DNA from: Coriobacteriia bacterium
GTDB taxonomy: Bacteria > Actinomycetota > Coriobacteriia > WRKU01 > WQUG01
DNA: 41,618 nucleotides
NCBI GenBank assembly: GCA_009785795.1
Contig: WQVN01000006.1
Coordinates: 1-41,618, forward strand
Direction of reading: 5' to 3'
Shown piece after piece: positions 1 through 8,704 of this stretch; position 1 is the first letter of the stretch; each line of letters begins with the position of its first letter. The translations under genes and the position numbers were made by a program. The notes beneath the pieces are model-generated. The model had not been told where the DNA came from, did no database searches, and saw only the letters and a list, made by a program, of their open reading frames with translations.

Positions 1-441
1 AAAGCGATTATTGGGAATTTCTTTTATGTTGACATAAAAAGCCAGATGTTGCGCTCCAGGCTTACCGCCAAACTTAAAGCGTTCCCAGGACGGCTTAATA
101 GTTGCGCCTAAAATTCCATCACCTGCAAACATTGAGCGTGCGTGCGGATCATCAGATGAGTAAATGTATCCACCTGGCTCTGCGATGAAATTGGTCAGCT
201 CACCATTAAAAAAGGTGACAAGCGCAGTGCCTTCTGGCACGACAATGCGACTGCCATTTGTAATAATATTCGTCGAGCCCTTGACGTTGACTCCACGTCC
301 CGCATCAGTATTTCTTTGAACTGCTTCAAACACGGCAGTCGTTGCCGTAATGCCTGGACGAGGAAGCAAATAGTCCTTCCACTGCTCGGCAAAGGTTCCA
401 CCAATTGCTCCTGTAAATGCGCGTACAAATCCAAATGCCAT
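1..441 (-). CDS. SPFH-domain protein (YdjI / virion core protein-like), partial, runs off left edge
   Basis: Open frame from ATG (complement 439-441) to base 1 with no stop: MAFGFVRAFTGAIGGTFAEQWKDYLLPRPGITATTAVFEAVQRNTDAGRGVNVKGSTNIITNGSRIVVPEGTALVTFFNGELTNFIAEPGGYIYSSDDP. Absent from the ORF track because it has no stop inside the window. Confidence 0.8.
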   Translation of the reverse strand, partial: MAFGFVRAFTGAIGGTFAEQWKDYLLPRPGITATTAVFEAVQRNTDAGRGVNVKGSTNIITNGSRIVVPEGTALVTFFNGELTNFIAEPGGYIYSSDDPHARSMFAGDGILGATIKPSWERFKFGGKPGAQHLAFYVNIKEIPNNRF

Positions 442-510
442 TTCAATATCCTTTCGTATCTGTTGTTGCTATCACTGTGTTTGTATCTGTCATTGCTCGC
501 TATATGCTGT

Positions 511-1971
511 TTATTCCCCAGCTGGACGGCGGCGTCTGCGGGGTACTCTGGTCTCGACCTTCTGTGTGGTGTTAGCCTGTTGTTTGCCTTTTCCAGACTG
601 TGAACTGCCACCCTGCCTAGTATTGCTACTGCTGCTTTGTCCATGTTTGTCCTTGCCGCCAGACTTACGTCTGCGACCTTTATTGCGACGATTCGAACGC
701 TTGTGACCAGATCCTTGCTGCTTACCCGCCGAGTTCTCAGATTTTGCATCTTTCTTGTTTTCCTTAGAAGCATCTGAGCGACTGCTATTTTTACCATGAC
801 CAGCGTCACGATTACGACTTCTACGGCTTTTTCGACCCTTGCTACTTCTGTCACGGTGATCATCTGCGGCTTGTTTTCCGTTGTCAACAGCAGCACCATC
901 GCTGGATCTGAGTCCCATATAATTCAAGCCGTCGGTTGAAAGTGATGCACTGCGTGCCTGCTTGCTTTCCTCTTCAAGACGTTCGAATTCTGTTGGCTCG
1001 ATGGCACATGGACGCCCTCCGCAACCATGGTTACTGCCTTTGTCGCCACGGCCGCCCTTACGGTCCCTGCAACACATGCGCGTCAGAGGAACTACCATGC
1101 TGTCACCCTGCTTGTCAGGCTCATCACCTTTAAATTGCAGCTTTACTGTTTCGCGCAGAGCATCAAGTTCAACAACTTTACCACAGCCTCGTGGGGTATC
1201 AATACGTGCACCCTTCTTAGGTGCGCGACGGTTGAAATCTTTGTAGGCCTCAACCTCGTAGCGCAAACAACACATCAAGCGACCACAAACCCCTGAAATC
1301 TTGCTAGGGTTAAGCGGCAATCCCTGCTCTTTTGCCATCCTGATTGACACAGGTTCAAATTCGCCGCCCATCCTGCTGCAGCAGAGTTCTTCACCACAAT
1401 GTCCCAGGCCACCTGCCATACGTGCTTCATCACGCACACCAATCTGGCGCATCTCGATACGACAGTGAAAATGTGCTGCCAAATCACGCACGAGCTGACG
1501 AAAGTCAATCCGTTCCTCTGCCGAAAAGTAAAAAATCATCTTTTCGCGTCCGAACAGAATCTCAATATCAGCTGGCTTCATGTCGATTTCGTTTTTTTCG
1601 ATAAGTTCACGAAATGCAGGAAATGCAGCATGCTCCTCGTCCTGCAGTTCTTTGTCGCAAGCAAGATCATCGTCAGTTGCGATGCGCAATACAGGCTTTA
1701 GAGGTGCAGGAAGTTCACTGTGCAAAATCTCATGGTTGACCAAGGTACAGTCTCCCATTTCTGTTCCCCGCTCAGTAGAAACAATAAGCTTTTGACCAAC
1801 CTGTGGCTCATGTCCACTCGGATCAAACCACAAGGTCTTTGAGTGTCGAAAGCGCACACCGACCACCTGAACAGTGGTATCGTCATCTTTGCTTTTGGCA
1901 GTATGTTTCTTAGCAGCCATCTGCTGCAATTCTGCATCCACTTCTTCAGTATCTTCTATCCCTGGGGACAT
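511..1971 (-). CDS. ricT: PSP1-domain protein (RicT/YaaT family) with a long basic C-terminal tail
   Basis: HCGEELCCSR and SGVCGRLMCCLRYE motifs typical of PSP1/RicT; located next to holB and tmk. Confidence 0.85.
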   Translation of the reverse strand: MSPGIEDTEEVDAELQQMAAKKHTAKSKDDDTTVQVVGVRFRHSKTLWFDPSGHEPQVGQKLIVSTERGTEMGDCTLVNHEILHSELPAPLKPVLRIATDDDLACDKELQDEEHAAFPAFRELIEKNEIDMKPADIEILFGREKMIFYFSAEERIDFRQLVRDLAAHFHCRIEMRQIGVRDEARMAGGLGHCGEELCCSRMGGEFEPVSIRMAKEQGLPLNPSKISGVCGRLMCCLRYEVEAYKDFNRRAPKKGARIDTPRGCGKVVELDALRETVKLQFKGDEPDKQGDSMVVPLTRMCCRDRKGGRGDKGSNHGCGGRPCAIEPTEFERLEEESKQARSASLSTDGLNYMGLRSSDGAAVDNGKQAADDHRDRSSKGRKSRRSRNRDAGHGKNSSRSDASKENKKDAKSENSAGKQQGSGHKRSNRRNKGRRRKSGGKDKHGQSSSSNTRQGGSSQSGKGKQQANTTQKVETRVPRRRRRPAGE

Positions 1972-3110
1972 TCTATGACCTCTCGTAAATCAAAAAGCAG
2001 AGCCTGAACCAGCAATTCAATCGCCACGTTGCTCGCAAGTCGTCTGCGCGCAATCGCAATGCATTCCTGTCCGTGGGCGAGCTTTGCCGGATTAAGTGCT
2101 GCGCCAACACAAGCCTGGCGCAACATGTCAACTGCATCAATATTTATCATGTCTGCATCTTCGGTCTCACTGTTGTTATCTGCAACAATACGTAAGCAGT
2201 CAGCAAGCAAGGTCGAAAACACGGTAAGCACCATCATTGTCTGACGTGTTTCAAACGATGATAGTCTTCTTTCATTATATCGCTCTAGCTGTTTTAATGC
2301 AGAAGCTTCAAGCAATTCTTTGCGCTCGATAAACTCTGCATCCATCACTGCGCGCATCTCTTCGACAGAGTCAAGCGCACTACGTAAAACTTCTCGTGCC
2401 ATGCGCAACACATCTAGATCGTCAGCAGTTTGCAGATCACGAAAAGTACGTATGACCACTTGGCGTGACTCCTGTTGTTTGGGAGAATTCAAATAGTCGC
2501 GAGCTGCTGCCACAATATATCCATTTGCTGCAAGTGCAATATCTGCACGCTGTCCATTGATGCCTGTCTTTGCACTTAAGACTTCACGTGCACGCTGCGG
2601 ACTCAATGGAGAAAAGCGATAAATTTGACAGCGTGACCTGATTGTCGCAAGCACTGCTTCAAGACTTGTTGAAAGAAGGATAAAAATTGTACTGTCTGTT
2701 GGCTCTTCTAGGGTCTTTAGAAAAGCATTTGCCGCGCTGACATTAAATAAATCAACATCGCGAATAACAAAAATCTTGCGACTAGCACGAGCAGGTGCCA
2801 GCTGTACTTGATAATTCAGCTCACGGATTTGCCCAACTAGATAGCCTCCCGCACCTTCTGGTTCAAGGATCTGAAAATCAGGATGCGTATTATTTTCGAG
2901 CTGCGTACAAATCGCGCAGGTACCGCAACCTCTGTCTGCGCACATCAGCTGCGTTGCCACTGCACGTGCTGCATTGATTTTTCCAAGCCCACGCGCACCG
3001 ACAAATAAGTAGGCATGCGTGAGGCTATCTGTCTGCAAGGAGTGCTGCAGAGCACGAACAACACCGTCTTGTCCAATAACCTTATCCCAAAAATGCTTTG
3101 AACAGTCCAT
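1956..3110 (-). CDS. holB: DNA polymerase III delta' subunit
   Basis: AAA+ clamp-loader sequence VGARGLGK, zinc module C-CGTCAIC, AANAFLKTLEEP, SRCQIYRF. Confidence 0.9.
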   Translation of the reverse strand: MDCSKHFWDKVIGQDGVVRALQHSLQTDSLTHAYLFVGARGLGKINAARAVATQLMCADRGCGTCAICTQLENNTHPDFQILEPEGAGGYLVGQIRELNYQVQLAPARASRKIFVIRDVDLFNVSAANAFLKTLEEPTDSTIFILLSTSLEAVLATIRSRCQIYRFSPLSPQRAREVLSAKTGINGQRADIALAANGYIVAAARDYLNSPKQQESRQVVIRTFRDLQTADDLDVLRMAREVLRSALDSVEEMRAVMDAEFIERKELLEASALKQLERYNERRLSSFETRQTMMVLTVFSTLLADCLRIVADNNSETEDADMINIDAVDMLRQACVGAALNPAKLAHGQECIAIARRRLASNVAIELLVQALLFDLREVIECPQG

Positions 3111-4360
3111 TAGTTGTCACACCCCAGCCTGCTGACAAGTTCTTGAATCTGGGCAGCAATGGCTGCCTTACTGCGTGTTGCGTCAAGCACATGAACACGA
3201 TCTGGACAGGCAGCAGCGATCGCACGAAAGCCCTCACGCACGCGCTGATGAAACTCTACATTTTCACGCTCTAGGCGATCAGGAGTACCCGTCTGCGCTG
3301 CGCGCGCCAGACCTTGTTCCGATGGCAAATCGAGCACGATAGTCAAGTCAGGAACAATGTTGCCTGTTGCAAATAAGTTCATCTGCTCGATTTGTTCGAT
3401 ATCAAGTTCACGTCCATAGCCCTGATAGGCAGTGGTCGAATCAGAAAAACGATCACACAGTACGATTGCGCCACGCGCGAGTGCAGGTGCAATCGTTTCT
3501 GACACCAGTTGCGCACGAGCTGCCTGATACAAAAATAACTCACTGCGCGCGCTAAGCTCACTGTTGCCAGCATCAAGCAAAATACTACGAATAGCCTCAC
3601 TAATAGCACTTGAGCCTGGATCACGCAAAGTCAACACCTCATGACCCTTAGTTCGCAAGGATTGCGCAATCAATTCAATCTGAGTTGATTTACCGCAGCC
3701 CTCTCCCCCTTCAAAGGTAATGAAAGTTCCTGTTCTGTGCGATGACTGTCCACAATGGAAGAATTGATTTGGACTACCCTCGTCCCCATCATCGCTACAT
3801 TTTCGATATGCGGCATACACATCCCCACCACAGACATCAATTGCAACAACTGCGGGGAAATCGCGCAGTTCCAGACACTGGACAGCCTCTGTCCCTAAAT
3901 CTGACCAAGCGACAACTTCGCTGCTTATAACATGCTGTGCCAGAATCGCAGCAGCTCCACCAATCGCGGCAAGATATATTGCACCATGTTTACATGATGC
4001 TTGCTTATAGGCATCGCTGCGACCTCCTTTACCTAAGGCTGTCAGCATGCCATGTGGCATCAGCGTAATCTGACCTGCGTCCATGCGCTTCGAGGTGGTT
4101 GGCCCAATCGAGCCAAAGGGTAGTTCTGGAGCACCAGAATGTGCGGGAGTCGGTCCAGCAAAGAAAATTAACTGCCCACTCAGTAGCTTCATCAGTTGCA
4201 AGGCCTCTGCATCGCCTGCTTGCACACTGCGAGTCAAGCGTTCCATCGAAGCATCGCGCAAAGTGTAGCAATTACCACTTAGTAGCAATTCGTCGCCAGC
4301 ACGCATGCTTGCACGTACATCCTCTGACAGAGGTAACTGATATGTCTTTTTCTTATTCAT
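3110..4360 (-). CDS. tmk: Fusion protein: N-terminal class-I fumarate hydratase C-terminal (beta) domain plus C-terminal thymidylate kinase
   Basis: One uninterrupted ORF (track 3110..4393; likely start MNKKKTYQLPL at 4360). N-terminal half has GPTP, GSIGPTTSKRMD, GKGGRSD, AIGGAAAILA, DLGTEA (Fumerase_C). C-terminal half from about 3730 downward has FITFEGGEGCGKST, LCDRFSDSTTAYQGYGR, DRLERENVEFHQRVREGF (thymidylate kinase). Confidence 0.9.
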   Translation of the reverse strand: MNKKKTYQLPLSEDVRASMRAGDELLLSGNCYTLRDASMERLTRSVQAGDAEALQLMKLLSGQLIFFAGPTPAHSGAPELPFGSIGPTTSKRMDAGQITLMPHGMLTALGKGGRSDAYKQASCKHGAIYLAAIGGAAAILAQHVISSEVVAWSDLGTEAVQCLELRDFPAVVAIDVCGGDVYAAYRKCSDDGDEGSPNQFFHCGQSSHRTGTFITFEGGEGCGKSTQIELIAQSLRTKGHEVLTLRDPGSSAISEAIRSILLDAGNSELSARSELFLYQAARAQLVSETIAPALARGAIVLCDRFSDSTTAYQGYGRELDIEQIEQMNLFATGNIVPDLTIVLDLPSEQGLARAAQTGTPDRLERENVEFHQRVREGFRAIAAACPDRVHVLDATRSKAAIAAQIQELVSRLGCDN

Positions 4361-5750
4361 TTCGCTTATTCCAGTATATAGCCTTAAAGGCAAAAGCGGC
4401 AGCTAGTCCAACGACTATTGCAGAAATTGCCATCGTGATGCGTGGCCCTGTTAAGGGCAGATACAAAAATTCGTCGATTCCAACTCGCCCAAGTCCGCGC
4501 CTGAGATAACCGCTAATTGCATCGCTTATTGGCGTCATTATGACTACTGATGTCAACATGGATACCCTCAGTACGCTTTCTGTGGCAGCAAAAACACGTG
4601 CACGCATATCTTCACCAACACTACGCACTATACAGTTCAAGCCACTTAACACAACTCCTGCAGCACACAATCCTCCGGCAACAGCGTATATGCCTGCAAT
4701 AAAGTACTGCTCATTAAAAGCAAAGCCCAGCATGCCTGCAGCAAATATTGCAAGGAACGCAGGAAGCAGTAGTGCTGCATCAAGGCGTGTAGTAAGTCGA
4801 GGCATAATAGCCGCTCCAATTGCGACACCAATTGTTGCAAGAGCTAACATGAATATCTGGCGTGAAGCTGATAAAGCATATATTACATAAAGTGAATCAG
4901 CTAATGGGATACTACCCTTAAGTGATGCAATGTAGCTAAGTCCCACAGGAATGGCAGCTCCTCCACCGACAAGCGCAACAGACAGTGCAATCAGTAGGGT
5001 ACGCAACTGAGGTTTTGTACGCAAAAAGCGAAAAGGTGCGATCGCGTCCCTCGCAAGCCTGCGAATGCTGAGCGGTGGAAGTCTTTCAGAGCTTGGTGCG
5101 CTAGACCTGCGCACAAACAATAGAAGCGCAGCAGAAAATGCAAAGATGAGCACATTAACCGCATGGCCAATACCTGACTGTACAATCAGAGGGCTCCAGT
5201 CAAAAATCATCTGCGCAATATTGGTAATGTCGAGCTCAATCACTCGCATAACAGCCTGTTCGAAGCCACGAACAATGGCTGCTGCCATAACAAGCCCCAT
5301 AACCATGGCAATGCGCTGACTGCCATACATAAATCCATTTGCACGTACACGACTATCTTTTTCTACTATGTCAGCAGTCATAACATTGCGTGCTGGCCAG
5401 TAAAACTGACTTGCTGTTTCCATGAGGAATAGTGCGATATAGATTGCAAGTAACGAATTGCTCAGTAGTAGTACCAGCACCAGCAGCATACGTGCAAGAT
5501 CAGAGCAGAGCATGATTGCACGCTGATTGAAGCGTTTTGCCACTGCGTCTGCAAGCGCAGCAAACAGTAGTGCCGGTACAAGCTTTGCCGCCATAATGCC
5601 AGCCACTGCCATAGAGGATCCGTCCGACATCTGCAAGACTACAGGAATTAGGATGCCAACAATTAGCCAATCCCCTAGAGAAGACAGAAATTGAGCAGTC
5701 CAAAGCCTTCGAAAAGCAGAATTTTTCACAAGGTGGTAATGATCACTCAT
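4353..5750 (-). CDS. MFS transporter
   Basis: 465 aa, about 12 hydrophobic segments; N-terminus NSAFRRLWTAQFLSSLGDWLIVGILIPV is typical of MFS exporters. Confidence 0.8.
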   Translation of the reverse strand: MSDHYHLVKNSAFRRLWTAQFLSSLGDWLIVGILIPVVLQMSDGSSMAVAGIMAAKLVPALLFAALADAVAKRFNQRAIMLCSDLARMLLVLVLLLSNSLLAIYIALFLMETASQFYWPARNVMTADIVEKDSRVRANGFMYGSQRIAMVMGLVMAAAIVRGFEQAVMRVIELDITNIAQMIFDWSPLIVQSGIGHAVNVLIFAFSAALLLFVRRSSAPSSERLPPLSIRRLARDAIAPFRFLRTKPQLRTLLIALSVALVGGGAAIPVGLSYIASLKGSIPLADSLYVIYALSASRQIFMLALATIGVAIGAAIMPRLTTRLDAALLLPAFLAIFAAGMLGFAFNEQYFIAGIYAVAGGLCAAGVVLSGLNCIVRSVGEDMRARVFAATESVLRVSMLTSVVIMTPISDAISGYLRRGLGRVGIDEFLYLPLTGPRITMAISAIVVGLAAAFAFKAIYWNKRNE

Positions 5751-5787
5751 ATCGTCAAAGTACCAGCCAGAGATAAGCAGGGCAGTA

Positions 5788-5824
5788 ATAAGGGGCGCTC
5801 CTCTTTAGCAGGAACGCCCCTTAT
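5788..5824 (-). terminator. Probable terminator downstream of the P-type ATPase gene
   Basis: ATAAGGGGCG...CGCCCCTTAT 10-bp perfect stem with an inner stem CTCCT/AGGA; U-tract weak. Confidence 0.7.
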
Positions 5825-5830
5825 ACATTA

Positions 5831-8557
5831 CTAGCCCAAATCAAGACCCTGTTCATAAGTGCCACGCTTTTTTGCACGCGCGGCAAGCAGGCGGTCAATA
5901 TGCACAAATAATTCACGAAGCGCAGTTGGAATAAGCGCGATTAGCATGCCCCAGAACCATTGCTCTGCGCTCAGCGGCGTCAACGCAAAGATATGCTGGA
6001 ATGGCTCGAGTACTATGAAGGCACCAAAGAGTACAATCATGCCAATCGCCGCCCAAAAGAGCGGCCAGTTATCCCTAACCGACTTTCTAAAGATTGACTT
6101 TGAACTGCGTACGTTAAAAATATGCAGAATCGATGACCACCCAATCGCAAGGAAGGCCAAGGTTTGACCCAAAGGATCTGACATTCCTTGCGAAATATAG
6201 TATCCATCGTTGATTAGAAATGCACCATACCAGTAGCCCAAAAGACCCGAGATTGTAAAGAAAATCACCTGGCGAGTTAGGAACTTAGCAATTCCGCCGC
6301 CAAAGAAACTCTCGCCACGCTTAACAGGTTCCCTGTCCATCAGATTAGGATTCGCAGGCTCATTGGCAAGGCGTAATCCTGGTATTCCATCACCCACAAC
6401 GTTAATCAGCAGCAGCATAATAGGAGTAAGGATCAGACCCCAACCTGCAACTTGACCAATTAGCATGATGGCAACCTCAGACAGATTGCAGGCAAACAGG
6501 AATAAGATTACCTTCTTTACAATCCGAAAGACATTGCGTCCCTCGCGAATAGCATCAACAATCGTTGCAAAATTATCGTCAGTTAAAATCATGTCTGACG
6601 CACCTTTTGCAACTTCTGTTCCTGTAATGCCCATAGCAACACCCACATCGGCAACATTCAGTGCTGGTGCATCATTAACCCCGTCACCTGTCATCGCAAC
6701 AACAGCATCATTCTTTTGCCAAGACTTTACAATGCGTAGTTTATCTTCGGGCGATACACGTGCATACACGGAATATTCTTTAACGTGGTCATTTAGGTAT
6801 TCGTCGCTCATATCAGCAAGTTCAGCACCTGTTACTACGCACTGACCTTCATCAAGTATGTCAAGTTCTTCGGCGATTGCTTTTGCCGTAATGGCATGGT
6901 CGCCTGTAATCATGACCGTACGAATACCTGCACACTTCGCCACCTTGACTGCTTCAAGTGCTTCAGGACGCGGCGGATCAATCAAGCCAATCATGCCAAA
7001 GAGGTTCAGATCAGACTCAACACTGTCCAAGTCTTCTTCATTTGGCAACTCATCAAAGCGCTTTCCTGCAATAGCAAGTACACGTAGCGCCTTGCCTGCA
7101 AACTCATCATGCACTTTGCGAGCTTGTGTCAAATTCTCGCTGGATTCTGGGCACAAAGGCAGCCAATCAAGAGCACCTTTTGTCAAAACAACGTATTTGC
7201 CATCACGCTCATCCTTTAAGATAACCGACATTTTTTTACGTTCACTGCTGAAAGGAATCTCGGCAATGCGCTTATAGGTGTATTTCAATGCTCCATACAG
7301 ATCTTTAGAGTCAAGCAGCTTCATGATGCCGACTTCAGTCGCATCGCCAAAGTATTGCTTTTTGCCATCTGCGTCCATTTCAATTTTTGCATTACTTGCG
7401 CGTCCAAAGCCCTTTATGAGCATTTTTTGAGTTTCATTAAAGTCGGAATCTGCGCCAAAGACCCCTTCGTCACGACACCACAGCTGCGTAATTGTCATCT
7501 GGTTCAGCGTCAGTGTTCCTGTTTTATCACTACAGATAACTGAAGCATTGCCCAAAGTTTCAACAGCAGGCAATTTACGAATCAAGGCATTCTTTTTTGC
7601 CATACGCTGCACGGCTGTAGTCAGCGTCAAGGTTACGGTCAGTGCAAGCATTTCTGGCACTGCTGCAACGGCAAGTGCAATGGCAACCATAATCATATCG
7701 ATATAGTCAGCACCGCGCATTATCCCCAGGGCAAAAAGGAATACGGCAGATACAATCGCAACCCAACTGATGATGCCACCCAGTCCATCAAGACGTTTTT
7801 GCAGTGGTGTTTTTGAGCGCTTGCCACCCTTTAAAAAGTGCGCGATGCGTCCCATCTGGGTATCCATGCCTGTAGCAACCACGACAGCAAGTCCATTGCC
7901 TGCAGTAATGACCGTACTTGAAAAGACCATGTTCGCCTGATCGCCTGGCAACAGCGTTCCCGAGAGGTCTGCGCTGGCGTCTTTTTCTGCGGCCTCGCTT
8001 TCACCCGTCAAAGCTGATTCATCAGAAAACAGCGATGCGGATTCGATTAAGCGTGCGTCAGCAGGCACGATATCGCCTGTCTTTAGAACAATGATGTCAC
8101 CAGGAACCAATTCGGAAGTATCCATAGTTACACGCTGACCATCACGTATAACCGTACAGTCAGGTGAAGTCATTTCTTCAAGTGCTGCAAGAGCACGCTC
8201 TGCTTTGCCTTCTTGCGTCATTGCAAGAAACAGATTCAGTATTACGATACCAAGGATTACACTACCCTTGATGAAGTCAGAATCATGCTGAGTAAAGGCC
8301 ATGTAATAAGACAGCCCTGCTGCAACCAGCAAAATGATAATGGAGCGGTCACTCAAATGGTGCAAGACACCGCGAATGAAGCCTTCCTTCTTTTCTTCTT
8401 CAAGGACATTTTTGCCACCAGCTGCCTGTAATTCTGTGACACGTTCTTCAGACAGTCCCGCCTGCGGATCTACCTTTAATTCGCCCAGAATTGCCTCAAT
8501 TTTGTGCTCATACCATTTATTCTGACACTCAGTTGAATTGATTTGTTCTACTTTCAT
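5831..8557 (-). CDS. Cation-transporting P-type ATPase (P2/calcium-transporter-like)
   Basis: TGES, CSDKTGTLTLNQMT, MTGDGVNDAPAL motifs, C-terminal TM domain; 908 aa. Confidence 0.93.
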   Translation of the reverse strand: MKVEQINSTECQNKWYEHKIEAILGELKVDPQAGLSEERVTELQAAGGKNVLEEEKKEGFIRGVLHHLSDRSIIILLVAAGLSYYMAFTQHDSDFIKGSVILGIVILNLFLAMTQEGKAERALAALEEMTSPDCTVIRDGQRVTMDTSELVPGDIIVLKTGDIVPADARLIESASLFSDESALTGESEAAEKDASADLSGTLLPGDQANMVFSSTVITAGNGLAVVVATGMDTQMGRIAHFLKGGKRSKTPLQKRLDGLGGIISWVAIVSAVFLFALGIMRGADYIDMIMVAIALAVAAVPEMLALTVTLTLTTAVQRMAKKNALIRKLPAVETLGNASVICSDKTGTLTLNQMTITQLWCRDEGVFGADSDFNETQKMLIKGFGRASNAKIEMDADGKKQYFGDATEVGIMKLLDSKDLYGALKYTYKRIAEIPFSSERKKMSVILKDERDGKYVVLTKGALDWLPLCPESSENLTQARKVHDEFAGKALRVLAIAGKRFDELPNEEDLDSVESDLNLFGMIGLIDPPRPEALEAVKVAKCAGIRTVMITGDHAITAKAIAEELDILDEGQCVVTGAELADMSDEYLNDHVKEYSVYARVSPEDKLRIVKSWQKNDAVVAMTGDGVNDAPALNVADVGVAMGITGTEVAKGASDMILTDDNFATIVDAIREGRNVFRIVKKVILFLFACNLSEVAIMLIGQVAGWGLILTPIMLLLINVVGDGIPGLRLANEPANPNLMDREPVKRGESFFGGGIAKFLTRQVIFFTISGLLGYWYGAFLINDGYYISQGMSDPLGQTLAFLAIGWSSILHIFNVRSSKSIFRKSVRDNWPLFWAAIGMIVLFGAFIVLEPFQHIFALTPLSAEQWFWGMLIALIPTALRELFVHIDRLLAARAKKRGTYEQGLDLG

Positions 8558-8704
8558 TAAAACCCGTTCACTCGATTTTTACACGCCTATTAATAATAGC
8601 AGTCCGACCGTACATATCAGATGCAAGTCTTGCTTACCACTTATCATGTGGTGGCTATATTGTGCTTGCCAGACTGTTTTCTGGCCTCAAATTTGCATCA
8701 GTCC

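Noticed and set aside
195-899. 234-aa minus-strand ORF
   Set aside because: Out of frame with, and overlapping, both the SPFH frame (1..441) and the ricT tail; biased low-complexity translation; no recognisable domain.
4099-4509. 136-aa plus-strand ORF
   Set aside because: Antisense to the tmk fusion and the MFS gene; no motif or ribosome-binding site.
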